64,000 nucleotides of DNA. Source: CAVZCK01 sp963773735 (lineage in GTDB: Bacteria; Pseudomonadota; Alphaproteobacteria; Rhizobiales; Rhodomicrobiaceae). Below, piece after piece: positions 36,740 to 46,670 of the stretch; within the stretch, counting starts at the first letter, position 1; every line of letters starts with the position of its first letter. Both the position numbers and the translations under genes were made by a program. The DNA is taken from positions 62,001 through 126,000 of the forward strand of contig CAVZCK010000020.1 of NCBI GenBank assembly GCA_963773735.1, in the 5' to 3' direction. A model generated the notes under the pieces. It saw nothing but the letters and a program-made list of their open reading frames with translations. It was not told the DNA's origin and ran no database searches.

Positions 36740-38200
36740 TTATTGGGATGTGACAGGCTCCCTCTGTAGCGGCAGCTGACGTCTTGTGACCCAATCGTCG
36801 AACCGCGTCGTCAGAGTCGCCTCGTTAGCGGCCCAAAAGCTGGCGTCGAAAGCGAGAGCGCTGCTCATATTCGGCGCATAGGTCGGCAGGAACGGCTTCA
36901 TCTCCAGGTCCAGCTCGGCATGCTTGCCGACAAGTTCAACGGCGGAGCGCCGCGCGGGACCATAAGGCAGCCAGCGGGTCTGATCGGCGAGCGGGCCCGG
37001 GCTGGTAGCGAAGCGGATGAACGCCTTAGCCGCGTCCTGATGCGCCGCGCCGCGCGGAATCCCCCAATAATCGAAGGAATAGATCTGGTGGTCCCAGAGG
37101 ATTTCGACCGGCTCTCGTGCGCCGACGATCGCCATGAATGCGCGTCCGTTAAAGCCGATGCCCATAACGGCTTCCTTCGCCGCAATCCGTCCGAAAACCT
37201 CGGACGGCTTTTCCCACCAGACGATATCGTCTTTGATCGAGGACAGCTTGGCGAAGGCGCGGTCCTGGCCTTCCGGCGTGGCCAGTGTCGAATAGACCGC
37301 GTCCGGCTTGACGCCGTCCGCCATGAGCGCAAGCTCCAGCGAATAGCTCGGCTGCTTTGGCAGAATGCGCTTGCCTGGAAACCTCTTGGTGTTGAAGAAA
37401 TCCTCAACCGACCCCGGCTTTTGCTTCAGACGCCTGTCGTAAACGATGACCGCCGACCAGGCGACGCTGGCGATGCCGCAAGGCTGGATCGCGCCGGGCA
37501 GGAAGTCCTCGGGCGCGGAGGCGCCATTCGGCGCCGTTTCGACAATGCTCGGATCGAGGTGCTCCAGAAGCTGGTCATTGCAGGCGCGCGTCGCCGCCTC
37601 GCCATTCAGATCGACAAGGCTCCATTCGGGCGTCTCGCCCTGCTCCTTCAGTCTATCGTAGTGACCATCATAGATGACCGTCTTGACTTGGTAGCCGAAG
37701 CGGGAATTGAACGGTTTGAAATAGGCCCGGTCCTGGGCCTCGCCATAGGCCCCGCCCCAGGTCGCGATTTTGAGCGTGATATCCTTGGGATCGATTGGCG
37801 TGGGCGCCGGTGCGGGGGAAGCCTGTGCCGGCAGGGGCGCGGGCTCGGGGTTGGCAGCCGCCGGGGTGGGCGCGGTGCTCGGCGCCGGTGGTTCGGAGTT
37901 GGTGGGCGGCGCTGCTGGTTCCGAACTGGCGGGTTGTGCCATCGCCGGTGCGGCGGCATCGGCCGGCCGATCACTGTTCTTGCCCAAATTATCCACGCCG
38001 GCCGCCGCTCCAGGCTGCGGCGCAGCGCTTTCCGCCGCGGGCTTTTCGTTCTGCCCTGTTGCTGCGCCCGGCGAAGGCTCGCCTGCTGCAGCAGCGGGCG
38101 GCTCCTGCGCAGGGGTCTGCGCGGCAACAGGGGGCGCGGACAGCAATGCGGCAAACGCAAGGGCGAGGATGAGTTGGAGCCCGCGGCTTTGTTTTCTCAC
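36740..38200 (-). CDS. Periplasmic ABC solute-binding protein, spermidine/putrescine (PotD) type
   Basis: A 486-residue secreted protein. Residues 1-27 are a signal peptide ending PVAAQ. Residues 28-135 are an Ala/Pro/Glu-rich low-complexity linker, unusual for this family. The rest is a family 1 extracellular binding domain (ITLKIATWGGAYGEAQDRAYFKPFNSRFGYQV, NGEAATRACNDQLLEHLDPSIV, GIASVAWSAVIVYDRR, YWGIPRGAAHQDAAKAFIRFATSP). No permease or ATPase genes adjoin it, so it is an orphan. The long linker suggests tethering or spacing from the cell envelope. Confidence 0.85.
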   Translation of the reverse strand: MRKQSRGLQLILALAFAALLSAPPVAAQTPAQEPPAAAAGEPSPGAATGQNEKPAAESAAPQPGAAAGVDNLGKNSDRPADAAAPAMAQPASSEPAAPPTNSEPPAPSTAPTPAAANPEPAPLPAQASPAPAPTPIDPKDITLKIATWGGAYGEAQDRAYFKPFNSRFGYQVKTVIYDGHYDRLKEQGETPEWSLVDLNGEAATRACNDQLLEHLDPSIVETAPNGASAPEDFLPGAIQPCGIASVAWSAVIVYDRRLKQKPGSVEDFFNTKRFPGKRILPKQPSYSLELALMADGVKPDAVYSTLATPEGQDRAFAKLSSIKDDIVWWEKPSEVFGRIAAKEAVMGIGFNGRAFMAIVGAREPVEILWDHQIYSFDYWGIPRGAAHQDAAKAFIRFATSPGPLADQTRWLPYGPARRSAVELVGKHAELDLEMKPFLPTYAPNMSSALAFDASFWAANEATLTTRFDDWVTRRQLPLQREPVTSQ

Positions 38201-38425
38201 GTCAATGTCCTTCCGACGTAGCCTTTCTCAACTTGCGGCACACCCTAGCGCAGGTGCCGCGAGCGAGGCGATGAATTTTCTTCGTTCCCGGGAAAAGCGT
38301 TGAAAACTGAGGAAATTTAGGTTGGTGAACTCTTATGCCGGTTAGCCGCAGACGGCAATCATTCCAAGCTCCAAATTCCGGGATTCCTTCACAATGATGC
38401 GGTGGGCGGCCGATCCGCCGAGACC

Positions 38426-40271
38426 TCAGAGATTGCGGTCGGCAAAGGCCGGGCCCGCCGCGGCGCCGCCCCGGCCGGTTTTTTCGCCGGATTGCCTGCC
38501 GAACTGGATGGCAGGCGCGGCCCATGGGCCTTCGATCGAGAGGCTGGCGCCGGTCCGGCTTGGATCGTTGGGCTTCACGCCGGTCGCGGCGGCAGCATCG
38601 GACGTGCCCGGGCCGACCTGCAGCTGCCAGTCGACGGTCTGCTTATTAAGATCGACCTCGCCGCTTCCGCCCAGAGAAGCCGCGGCGCTCGTGAGCCGGA
38701 GGTCCCTGAAGCGCAGACGTCCACTGGCAAAAGCCAGTTCCAGCCGCAGATCGTCGAAAGCAGACCAGTCAAGGCCGACCGTGTCCCAGCCGGTGCGGCC
38801 GGCCGTTGTCGCTGATTGCGCGGTCTGTGACAGGTTGAGCCGGACCTGGCCCCCGTCAGGCAGGCTGACCCGCGCACTCGCCTGGCCATTGCCGAGAAGC
38901 TCGGCCACGCTATGGCCCGCCGCCTCCGCCTCGACATTGATGTCCGCACGCCCCGACAGCCAGCTCTGGCTCGCCGCCATCGCCAGAAGCTGGGACGTAT
39001 CAATGTCTTCTGCGGTCAGCCGGGCGCGAAGCTGGGCGCCATCGCCGCTGAAGTCCGCCGCGATGTGGCCGAGAAGCGAGCCATCGAAGAGACGCAGATC
39101 GGCGATCTCGGCGGAAAAGTGCCCGCCCCCCCGGCCGGTGAGCGTGAAGGCCGAACGCTGCATGACGAGGCTATTCCAGCGCATCTGGTTCGCCGAAACG
39201 CGCAGATCGACCGATGCGTTGCTGATCAGGCCAGTCTGCCCGCTGGTATGAGCGCTATCGGCGCCTTCGCCCGCGGCACCGATCGTCCAGAGTTTTTGGA
39301 GGTCAACGGCGTCGAAGGCCAGCGTACCGTCGATCCGCGGACCGGCCGTGTCGAAGGTCAGGTTGAGATCCCCGTCGGCGCGCTCATCTGCCAGCGAAAA
39401 GCTGGCTGATTGCAGGTTGAGATGGTCGCGGCCGATATCGACGGTACCGGCGATGCTCGCGGCTTCGGAAATTAATGGCGCAAAAGCAGCACCGATCCAA
39501 TGCGAGAGATCGAACGCATTCGGGGTGCCCGCCTGTATCTCGCCGCTCGCATTCCAGGGCGTTCCCGCCGCGAGATCGGCATTGCCATTAAGTTGGCCAG
39601 TGAACAATCGGCTTCTGACCTTTACCTTCAAGGGAACAGGCGCGGCGTTTTGATCGGGCAAAAGGGCGTAGGTCCGAATTCCGATGGAAACGTCCTCACC
39701 CCGCCAATTGAATGCCCCGTTGAATTCGATCCGCCTGTCTGATTGGCGCAGATGGACGATCGCCGTGTCAATATAAAGGTCGCGCGGTTCGCCGCTCTCC
39801 GTCTCCAGTTTGCAGTTGGTCAGAACGAAAGTCGCGAACGGCGCATGGTTGGGACCAGTCAGCATTGAGCCGATCGCGCGCCCCATCTGCTCATCGTTCA
39901 TGGGCTGGAGTAGCGCGGTCGCGTCATTGATCTTGATCTTGTCGAAATCGAGCTTTCCAAATAGCAGATTTGTCCAGGCGATCCGGGCGACGATTTCGCC
40001 GGCGCGCAGCGATTTCAGCTCGGGCAGGCCGACGAAATCCCTTGATTTCGACATTTTGCACATTCACCGAGAGCGAGAAGAAGCTCTCAACCGAAATCGG
40101 CCCGCGAATGTCGATCTCGGAGCCCGTCCAGTCTCTCAGCTCCGACATCAGACGCGTCTTTACAGGCTCGGCATTGATCAAGGACGGCAAGATCGCAATA
40201 AATAAGATCGAAGGGAGCAGAAACCCAACGAGCGCCAGCACGTAACCCAAAAACGGGACTTTCAATCTCAT
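38426..40271 (-). CDS. AsmA-family envelope protein (one frameshift)
   Basis: About 614 residues. The N-terminus (MRLKVPFLGYVLALVGFLLPSILFIAIL) is a membrane anchor followed by the AsmA pattern (VKTRLMSELRDWTGSEIDIRGPISVESFFSLSVNVQNVEI). The body continues in the next frame (VGLPELKSLRAGEIVARIAWTNLLFGKLDFDKIKIN), joined by removing one G from GGG near 40045. The C-terminal AsmA_2-like part (LTAEDIDTSQLLAMA, SGRADINVEAEAAGHSVAELLGNGQASARVSLPDG) is intact. AsmA-like proteins bridge inner and outer membrane lipid traffic. Confidence 0.85.
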
Positions 40272-40400
40272 ATGTGCTCAATCATGATTGAAGCGGCGGC
40301 CGCGCGACCGGCATGAGCCTGGGGATTGCCCCAAGCGAGAAGCATGCCTACCCGTCGAGCCCCGCTTGTCATACGCGGCGAAGGCCCAGAGAGACAAGAC

Positions 40401-42362
40401 ATGATCGAAGACCGTCCATTGTGGAGTCCCAAAGCTGACGCTGTCGCGGCCAGCAACATGACCGCCTTCATGCGCTACCTCTCCCGCCATTACGGTGCCT
40501 ATATGGCTGACCGGAGGGACCTTCATGAATTCTCCGTCAGGGTCCCCGAGGTGTTCTGGCCCGCCCTATGGGATTTTTGCGGCATCCGTGGCGAGAAGGG
40601 TGCACCGCCCTATATCGCCGATGGCGACAAAATGCCCGGCGCAAAATTCTTCCCTCATGCCCGGCTGAACTTCGCCGAAAATCTGCTGGCCGAACCCAAT
40701 CGGAATGCGGCCATTGTGTTTTGGAGTGAGGATAAGATCAAGCGGAAGCTGAGCTGGGAGGAGCTGAAGGCCCTGGTTTCGCGCTTCCAGCAGTTTCTGA
40801 CCGCGCATGGCGTCGGTGTCGGCGACCGGGTCGCGGCCATGCTGCCGAACATGCCGGAGGCGATCGCGGCAATGCTTGCGACCACGTCTCTCGGCGCGAT
40901 CTGGTCGTCCTGCTCGCCCGATTTCGGCGTTCAGGGCGCTCTCGACCGTTTCGGCCAGATCGAGCCAAAGATCTTCATCGCCTGCGACGGCTATTATTAT
41001 AACGGCAAGGACATCCGTATTGCAGAGAAGGTCCGGGAGATTGCGGCGGCCTTGCCCGGCGCGCCGCTTACGGTAATCGTTCCGCTTCTCGGGGCGGCCG
41101 AAGAGGTCGCCGCCGGCGCCGGAAACGCGGTGAGCTTCGAGGCGGCGCTCGCGCCCTATGCTGTTCGCGACATCGCCTATACCCGCCTGCCCTTCGATCA
41201 CCCTCTTTATATATTGTTCTCCTCGGGGACGACGGGCGTGCCCAAATGCATCGTACATTCGGCCGGCGGCGTGCTGCTGCAGCACCTCAAAGAGCAGCGG
41301 CTGCATTGCGATCTCAAGCCCGGCGAGATGCTGTTCTATTTCACCACGCTCGGCTGGATGATGTGGAACTGGCTCGCCAGCGGCCTCGCCAGCGGGGCGA
41401 CGCTCCTGCTCTATGACGGCTCGCCCTTCCATCCCGGCCCAAATATCCTTTTCGACTATGCCGATGCGGAAGGCATGTCGATTTTCGGCACTTCGGCGAA
41501 ATATATCGATGCGCTGCGTAAAGCCGAGCTGCGTCCGCGCGACACCCACCGGCTGGACAGCGTGCGCATGATGACCTCGACCGGCTCGCCGCTGGTTCCG
41601 GAAGGCTTCGATTACGTTTACGACGCCATCAAGCCGGATATCCATCTCGCCTCGATGTCCGGCGGCACGGATCTTTGCGCCAGCTTTGTCGGCGGCAATC
41701 CGCTCGCCCCGGTCTGGCGCGGCGAGATCCAGGGGCCGCTGCTCGGCATGGCGGTCGAGGTATTCGACAGCGACGGCAAGCCATTGCCAAGCGGCAAGGG
41801 CGAGCTCGTCTGCACCAGGCCGTTTCCGTCGATGCCGGTGCAGTTCTGGAACGACCCGGATGGCAGCAAATATCACGGCGCCTATTTCGCCCGCTTCGAC
41901 AATATCTGGCATCATGGCGATTTCGCCGAATGGACCCGGCATGGCGGCATGATCATTTACGGGCGGTCCGACGCGACGCTCAATCCGGGCGGGGTGCGCA
42001 TCGGCACGGCGGAAATCTACCGTCAGGTCGAGAAGCTGGAGGAGGTGCGCGAAGCGATCGTCGTCGGCCAGGACTGGGACAACGACGTGCGAGTCATCCT
42101 CTTCGTCGTGCTGCGCGACGGGCTGGCGCTCGACGATGCTTTGATGACCAGGATCAAGCAGCAGATCCGCAATGGCGCCACGCCCCGGCATGTCCCGGCA
42201 AAGATCATCCAGGTTCCGGACATTCCGCGGACCAAGTCCGGCAAGATCACCGAGATTGCCGTGCGTGACATTGTCCATGGCCGCGAGGTCAAGAACAGGG
42301 AGGCTTTGGCCAATCCGGAAGCGCTCGACTATTATCAGGGCCTCACCGAGCTTCAGGCCTGA
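40401..42362 (+). CDS. Acetoacetate--CoA ligase (acetoacetyl-CoA synthetase)
   Basis: A 653-residue ANL-superfamily enzyme activating acetoacetate with ATP and CoA. It links ketone-body or polyhydroxybutyrate breakdown to acetyl-CoA. Signatures are FSSGTTGVPKCIVHSAGG (P-loop), TTLGWMMWNW, IFGTSAKY, SMSGGTDLCASFVGGNP, GMAVEVFDSDGK, YGRSDATLNPGGVRIGTAEIY and the C-terminal catalytic Lys in RTKSGKITEIAV. The start at ATG 40401 (MIEDRPLWSP) fits the family; the frame opens at 40326. The M20 deacylase gene begins eight bases after it. Confidence 0.94.
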   Translation: MIEDRPLWSPKADAVAASNMTAFMRYLSRHYGAYMADRRDLHEFSVRVPEVFWPALWDFCGIRGEKGAPPYIADGDKMPGAKFFPHARLNFAENLLAEPNRNAAIVFWSEDKIKRKLSWEELKALVSRFQQFLTAHGVGVGDRVAAMLPNMPEAIAAMLATTSLGAIWSSCSPDFGVQGALDRFGQIEPKIFIACDGYYYNGKDIRIAEKVREIAAALPGAPLTVIVPLLGAAEEVAAGAGNAVSFEAALAPYAVRDIAYTRLPFDHPLYILFSSGTTGVPKCIVHSAGGVLLQHLKEQRLHCDLKPGEMLFYFTTLGWMMWNWLASGLASGATLLLYDGSPFHPGPNILFDYADAEGMSIFGTSAKYIDALRKAELRPRDTHRLDSVRMMTSTGSPLVPEGFDYVYDAIKPDIHLASMSGGTDLCASFVGGNPLAPVWRGEIQGPLLGMAVEVFDSDGKPLPSGKGELVCTRPFPSMPVQFWNDPDGSKYHGAYFARFDNIWHHGDFAEWTRHGGMIIYGRSDATLNPGGVRIGTAEIYRQVEKLEEVREAIVVGQDWDNDVRVILFVVLRDGLALDDALMTRIKQQIRNGATPRHVPAKIIQVPDIPRTKSGKITEIAVRDIVHGREVKNREALANPEALDYYQGLTELQA

Positions 42363-42369
42363 TCGCTGC

Positions 42370-43493
42370 ATGATCGATCCCATTGAACTCACGCGCGAGC
42401 TGATCCGCTTCGAGACCATCAATCCGCCGGGCAATGAAACACCCTGTGCGGAGCATCTTGGCGGCATTCTTGAGCGCGCGGGTTTCAGCGATCGCCTATC
42501 ATCCGATGGCTGAGAACCGTGCCAATCTGATCGCGCGCATCGGCGGCAGCGCCGATAAGAAGCCGCTCTGCCTCTCCGGCCATCTCGATGTCGTGCCGCT
42601 CGGCTCCAAGCCTTGGGGAGTTGCGCCCTTCGCCGCGGACATGGCTGATGGCCGGATTTACGGTCGTGGCTCCTCCGACATGAAGAGCGGCATCGCGGCG
42701 CTCATCGCGGCTGCGGTCGAGCTGGCACCGCGTCTTGGGAGAACGCCGGGTCTGGTATTCGCGATCACGGTCGCCGAGGAGACCGGCTGTCAGGGCGCAA
42801 ACTTTCTCGCCGGGCTTGACGACGTGCTCGGCGAGGCAGGTGCGCTGCTGGTCGCCGAGCCGACCGCCAATCGTCCGCTCAACGGGCATAAAGGCGTGCT
42901 CTGGGTCGAGGGCCGCGCCACCGGCGTCACCGCGCATGGCTCGATGCCCGCACGAGGGCGAGAACGCGGTCTATAAAGCGGCGCGCGTGATCTGCAAGCT
43001 CGAACGCCTGAAGCTCGAGGAAGGCCGCGCGCTGACCGCCGGAATACCGACGCTCAATGTCGGCTGGTTCCATGGCGGCATTAATATCAACTCCATTCCC
43101 GATGAGGCAAAATTCGGCCTCGATATCCGCATGGTTCCGGGCCTCACCGATGCGGAAGTGATGGCGACGCTCGCCAAGCTCGGCGGCGCCGATGTCAGCT
43201 TCGAACGGCGCAATTCCTCCGCGCCGGTCTATACCGAGCCGTCTCATCCTTGGTTCGCCGAGATCAGCGAGATCGCCGCCGCGATCACCGGCGAGCGGCA
43301 CGGGCCTGGCATCGCCAGCTACTTCACCGATGCCGCCGCTCTGACGAAAGCCTATGGCTATCCGCCCGCGGTGATCCTCGGTCCGGGCGAGCCGGCGATG
43401 GCGCACCAGACCGACGAATATTGCTACGTCCGGCGCATTGAGGAAGCACATGCCATCTTCCGCGACATCGCCCGCCGCTGGTGCGGGGTATAG
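42370..43493 (+). CDS. M20 deacylase, ArgE/DapE type (two frameshifts)
   Basis: A metallopeptidase-fold deacylase of the acetylornithine deacetylase / succinyl-diaminopimelate desuccinylase group. It begins MIDPIELTRELIRFETINPPGNE. The first break near 42490 leads to AENRANLIARIGG, LCLSGHLDVVPLG (metal-binding His-x-Asp), YGRGSSDMKSGIAA and AITVAEETGCQGA. The second, near 42945 (CCC to CC), gives SMPHEGENAVYKAA. The last segment has INSIPDEAKFGLDIR and ends CGV. The exact substrate cannot be set from sequence. It overlaps no neighbour but follows the CoA ligase closely. Confidence 0.85.
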
Positions 43494-43504
43494 TGCTACA
43501 TCGT

Positions 43505-43615
43505 CCGTCGTCGCCCCGGACGTCAGCGCCGGGGCCTATCAGCTTTTCTTCCCTGCGCGATAGCGCAGAGACGCGAGTGGGTCCCTGATCGGCCCGAGGG
43601 CCGTCCGGGACGACG
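43505..43615. repeat. Intergenic palindromic repeat (GTCGTCGCCCCGGACG family)
   Basis: CGTCGTCGCCCCGGACG at the left pairs with CGTCCGGGACGACG at the right. The middle holds smaller stems (GCGCGATAGCGC). The pattern resembles palindromes found in hundreds of copies in Bradyrhizobium and relatives. Confidence 0.7.
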
Positions 43616-43658
43616 CCGTGTGTGCGTCAAACGCTTCGTCCGCGAAGCTTCATTACAT

Positions 43659-43693
43659 ACCGCCGGTCTTGCAACCGGCGGCATGCGGTTTTT
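43659..43693 (+). terminator. Possible intrinsic terminator
   Basis: CCGCCGGT and ACCGGCGG pair around CTTGCA, an outer ACCGC/GCGGT adds to the stem, and TTTTT follows. It could end transcription from the M20 deacylase gene. Confidence 0.4.
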
Positions 43694-43763
43694 ACAGGAA
43701 AAGCAAGATCGTGGCGGGACGAGCGCCCGTTTCACGCTCGGCTATGTCCTGACGATGATCGGC

Positions 43764-44036
43764 TCAGAAAATGCTGTCGCCGCCGCGCGGCCAGCCGGCC
43801 ACTTTGAAGGAGGCGCTGTCCGCCCGCACGCTCTGGCGCTCTTGGTGCGCCTGGCGCTCCCGGCGGTCATGGCGCATTGCGGCGCGTTGCTCATGCCGCT
43901 TTGCCGCGTGGTGGCGATTGCGGCGCGGCCGCTCGGCGGACTCCTCGCCGTCCCATGTGGCGCTGGCCTCGGTCGCATTGTAGGCGGTCTTCACTGAATA
44001 GCGGCCGGCCTCATTGGTCCGGTAGGCAGTCCTTAC
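43764..44036 (-). CDS. Possible C-terminal extension of RlpA or separate small protein
   Basis: The frame following rlpA shows GC-rich third codon positions and plausible protein (YRTNEAGRYSVKTAYNATEASATWDGEE, then a His/Arg/Gln-rich tail ending GGDSIF). A one-base shift near 44037 would join it to rlpA, consistent with other errors in this stretch. No family is recognised for the tail. Confidence 0.35.
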   Translation of the reverse strand, partial: VRTAYRTNEAGRYSVKTAYNATEASATWDGEESAERPRRNRHHAAKRHEQRAAMRHDRRERQAHQERQSVRADSASFKVAGWPRGGDSIF

Positions 44037-44449
44037 CACGTGGCCGCGCTGGCGTGTCGCACGCCTGCTGCCGAATCATCGGCGGATGCATAGGTCGGCC
44101 CGTGTCCCAGCACGGTCAGGCACACCGACGCCAATCCGTCCATGCCGAGGACGCGTTTGGCGCCGCGCGACAAATCAATAATCCGGCCGCGGACGAACGG
44201 TCCACGGTCGTTGATGCGTACGATGACGCTGCGCCCCGTGCGCCGGTTCTCGACGCGAACCTTCGTTCCGAAGGGCAGGGTCTTGTGGGCAGCGGTAATG
44301 CCGTCCGGATTGTAGCGCTCGCCGGTCGCGGTGCGCGCACCTTCGTGGTACCAGGAGGCGGTTCCACATTGGGCCCAGGACGACGTCTGGAATGCTGTCA
44401 TGCCGGCGACTGCCGTCATGCACACGCGGAACGCTTTACTCTTGACCAT
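44033..44449 (-). CDS. rlpA: RlpA-like septal peptidoglycan protein (double-psi beta-barrel)
   Basis: A 138-residue exported protein. The signal region is MVKSKAFRVCMTAVAGMTAF to about SWA. The DPBB domain shows GTASWYHEGARTATGERYNPDGITAAHKTLPFGTKVRVENRRTGRSVIVRINDRGPFVRGRIIDLSRGAKRVLGMDG in sections. RlpA proteins are septal ring lytic transglycosylases or related wall-binding proteins. No SPOR domain is seen, which makes it a short form. Its end may be affected by a sequence error (see the adjacent entry). Confidence 0.9.
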   Translation of the reverse strand: MVKSKAFRVCMTAVAGMTAFQTSSWAQCGTASWYHEGARTATGERYNPDGITAAHKTLPFGTKVRVENRRTGRSVIVRINDRGPFVRGRIIDLSRGAKRVLGMDGLASVCLTVLGHGPTYASADDSAAGVRHASAATW

Positions 44450-44642
44450 TACAACTTTCCCTTGTTGTTTTCAGGCGCGTTCGTAAACGTGTCAAATAAG
44501 GCGACAATCGGACTTGTTCGTGCATGGCTGCTATGCGTATAACGCATGGAACTGCGACCATCCGCCACGCATGCGGCCAGCGAAATCGGGAAAATTGCTT
44601 AGGAAAGAGACGATAAGACGTTTTATTAAGCTTTTGATTTTA

Positions 44643-45698
44643 TTAATCTAATGGTGACCATCTGCCGGAGAGATCGTCAGCCTGCGCCGCTTCGTTTTCG
44701 CCTAGCTCGCCGTCCCGGCTCAAACTGGTCGCAATGCGCCGGAGGACTTTGTCCACATTTAATTTACTGACCGCCGAAAGCAGCACCGGCTTCCTCCGGC
44801 AGGCCTTTCGCAGCCGTTCGGCCTGCTCGTCGGCGCGCTCGGGCGTGACGGAATCGCATTTCGACAGGGCGACGATTTCGCGCTTTTTCTCCAACCCCGC
44901 CCCATAGGCGCGCAGCTCCCGCCGCACGATCCGGTAGGCGCTGGCAACGTCCTCCTCATTCACATCGACGAGATGCAGAATGACCCGGCAGCGCTCGATA
45001 TGGCCGAGAAAACGGTCGCCGATGCCGACGCCTTCGTGCGCGCCTTCGATCAGGCCGGGAATGTCGGCGAGAACGAAATCGGTATCGCCGACCTTGACGA
45101 CGCCCAGCTCGGGATAGAGCGTGGTGAAAGGATAGTCGGCGATCTTCGGCCTTGCCGCGCTGACGGCGGCAAGAAAGGTCGATTTGCCGGCGTTCGGCAG
45201 GCCGATAATGCCGGCGTCCGCAATCAGCTTCAGCCGCAGCCAAATCGTCATCTCCGTGCCTTCCTGGCCGGGATTGGCGTGACGCGGCGCTCGGTTGGTC
45301 GAGCTCTTGAAGCGCGCATTGCCGAAGCCGCCATTGCCGCCCTCGGCGAGCAGCACGCGCTGGCCGGGCTCGGTCAGATCGTCGATCAGAGTCTCATTGT
45401 CATCGGCGAATATCTGCGTGCCCGGCGGCACTTTCAGCGTCACATCCTTGCCGCCCGCGCCCGTCCGGTTCGCGCCCATGCCGTGTCCGCCGCGCCCGGC
45501 CTTGTAATGCTGCTGATAGCGGAAATCGATCAGCGTGTTGAGATTGGCGACGCATTCGGCCCAGACGTCGCCGCCGCGCCCGCCATCGCCGCCATTCGGC
45601 CCACCGAACTCAATGAATTTCTCCCGCCGGAACGACACGCAGCCATTCCCGCCATCGCCGGAGCGGATATAGACCTTGGCCTGATCGAGGAATTTCAT
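44643..45698 (-). CDS. obgE: Ribosome-assembly GTPase ObgE/CgtA
   Basis: A 351-residue essential GTPase for 50S maturation. The Gly-rich Obg fold fills residues 1-158 (MKFLDQAKVYIRSGDGGNGCVSFRREK and GGRGGDV). The G domain has P-loop GLPNAGKST, switch DYPFTTLYPELG, DIPGLIEGAHEGVGIG, SKCD and a final SAVS. The start at 45698 is the family start; the frame opens 27 codons earlier. It is divergent from the nicotianamine-synthase-like gene. Upstream partners rpmA/rplU are absent. Confidence 0.97.
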   Translation of the reverse strand: MKFLDQAKVYIRSGDGGNGCVSFRREKFIEFGGPNGGDGGRGGDVWAECVANLNTLIDFRYQQHYKAGRGGHGMGANRTGAGGKDVTLKVPPGTQIFADDNETLIDDLTEPGQRVLLAEGGNGGFGNARFKSSTNRAPRHANPGQEGTEMTIWLRLKLIADAGIIGLPNAGKSTFLAAVSAARPKIADYPFTTLYPELGVVKVGDTDFVLADIPGLIEGAHEGVGIGDRFLGHIERCRVILHLVDVNEEDVASAYRIVRRELRAYGAGLEKKREIVALSKCDSVTPERADEQAERLRKACRRKPVLLSAVSKLNVDKVLRRIATSLSRDGELGENEAAQADDLSGRWSPLD

Positions 45699-45808
45699 GG
45701 CGGCAACACTTTGCGGAAAAACGGTGTGAGACTCGAACGCAACTAATGCAACTTTGTTACATCTACGGTAAAGCGGCAAGCGTCAGATGCAATCGCCGAG
45801 CTGCGAAG

Positions 45809-46613
45809 ATGAATCAGGTCGATCACGCCGACGCCGTCCGCTTTCTTAAGGCTACCCACGACACACTTGCAAGGCAGACCGACCTGTCGCCGGACAACGG
45901 CCAAGTGAATGCCTGTCTCGGACGGCTGGTCGCCACTCTGAAAGGCTGGCAGGCCGCTGGGTTCGGCCACGACCTGCCGAGTATCCCGAGCTGAGCGAGG
46001 TCGCGCAGGAGCTGCCAGGTTTCTGCGCCAGGGCCGAATGCGAAATGGAGAAATGGTGGTGCCGGAGGATTCTGGCAAGCGATTGTCCCGGCGCCCAAGC
46101 GCTCAGCCGCCTTCTGGTATCTGGATGAATATAAGGCGCTCTGCCGGGAGGAGCTGATGCTTTTAGGTGCTGCGGCGGGCGAGCGCTTTGCCTTTCTCGG
46201 CAGCGGCGCCTTGCCGCTGACCGCGATCCTACTGGCGCGTAGCCGTCCAGCATAGCTGCGTCACCTGCGTCGATCGCGACGAAGGCGCCTGCGAGCTGGC
46301 CGAGCGGCTGATCGCGCTGCTTGGGTTCAGGCGCCGGATCGATGTCACCTGCGGTGATGCCGAGGATTATTACCCGGCAAAGGGCGACGTGCTGATCTGC
46401 GCCAGCCTGCTCGACGCGCCCGGCCTGTTCGAAAAGCTGCACGAAAGGCAAGCGGAACGCCTGATCGTCCGCGACGCCGAAGGCGGCTATCGCTTCTGCT
46501 ACCGTCCTGCACGGCTGCCTCGCGATGGCTTCATCGAGCGCGCCAAGTCACCGCCAAGCGCGGAGCGGATCAACACCAGCCGTTATTTTGAGGCCGATCG
46601 GTGTGAGCTTTGA
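45809..46613 (+). CDS. Nicotianamine-synthase-like protein (three frameshifts)
   Basis: Joined across breaks near 45978, 46105 and 46245, the product is about 265 residues. It has the nicotianamine synthase layout: an N-terminal helical domain (EYPELSEVAQELPGFCARAECEMEKWW), a Rossmann SAM-binding loop (FAFLGSGALPLTAILLA), CVDRDEGACELAERLIALLGF, a GDAEDY acidic motif and LIVRDAEGGYRFCYRPA. These enzymes condense aminobutyrate from SAM to make nicotianamine or the opine metallophore precursors that bind Ni, Zn, Co and Cu. No opine dehydrogenase (CntM) is in the window. It may be a decaying gene or sequence errors; neighbours have similar breaks. Confidence 0.65.
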
Positions 46614-46635
46614 CGCCCCTCGCGCCAGGACAATC

Positions 46636-46666
46636 TTGCATCGCCGGGCGAAAGGGCTGATATAGG
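46636..46666 (+). promoter_or_regulatory. Likely sigma-70 promoter of the SRP RNA
   Basis: TTGCAT at 46636 and TATAGG at 46661 are separated by 19 bases and end five bases before the RNA start. Spacing is slightly long. Confidence 0.45.
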
Positions 46667-46670
46667 CAGC

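Noticed and set aside
40566..42467. 633-residue minus-strand open frame opposite acetoacetyl-CoA synthetase
   Set aside because: Same reason: the plus-strand gene has all catalytic motifs and the antisense translation has none.
43620..43997. Plus-strand open frames between the M20 deacylase and rlpA
   Set aside because: They overlap the reverse frame with better codon character and show no domain.
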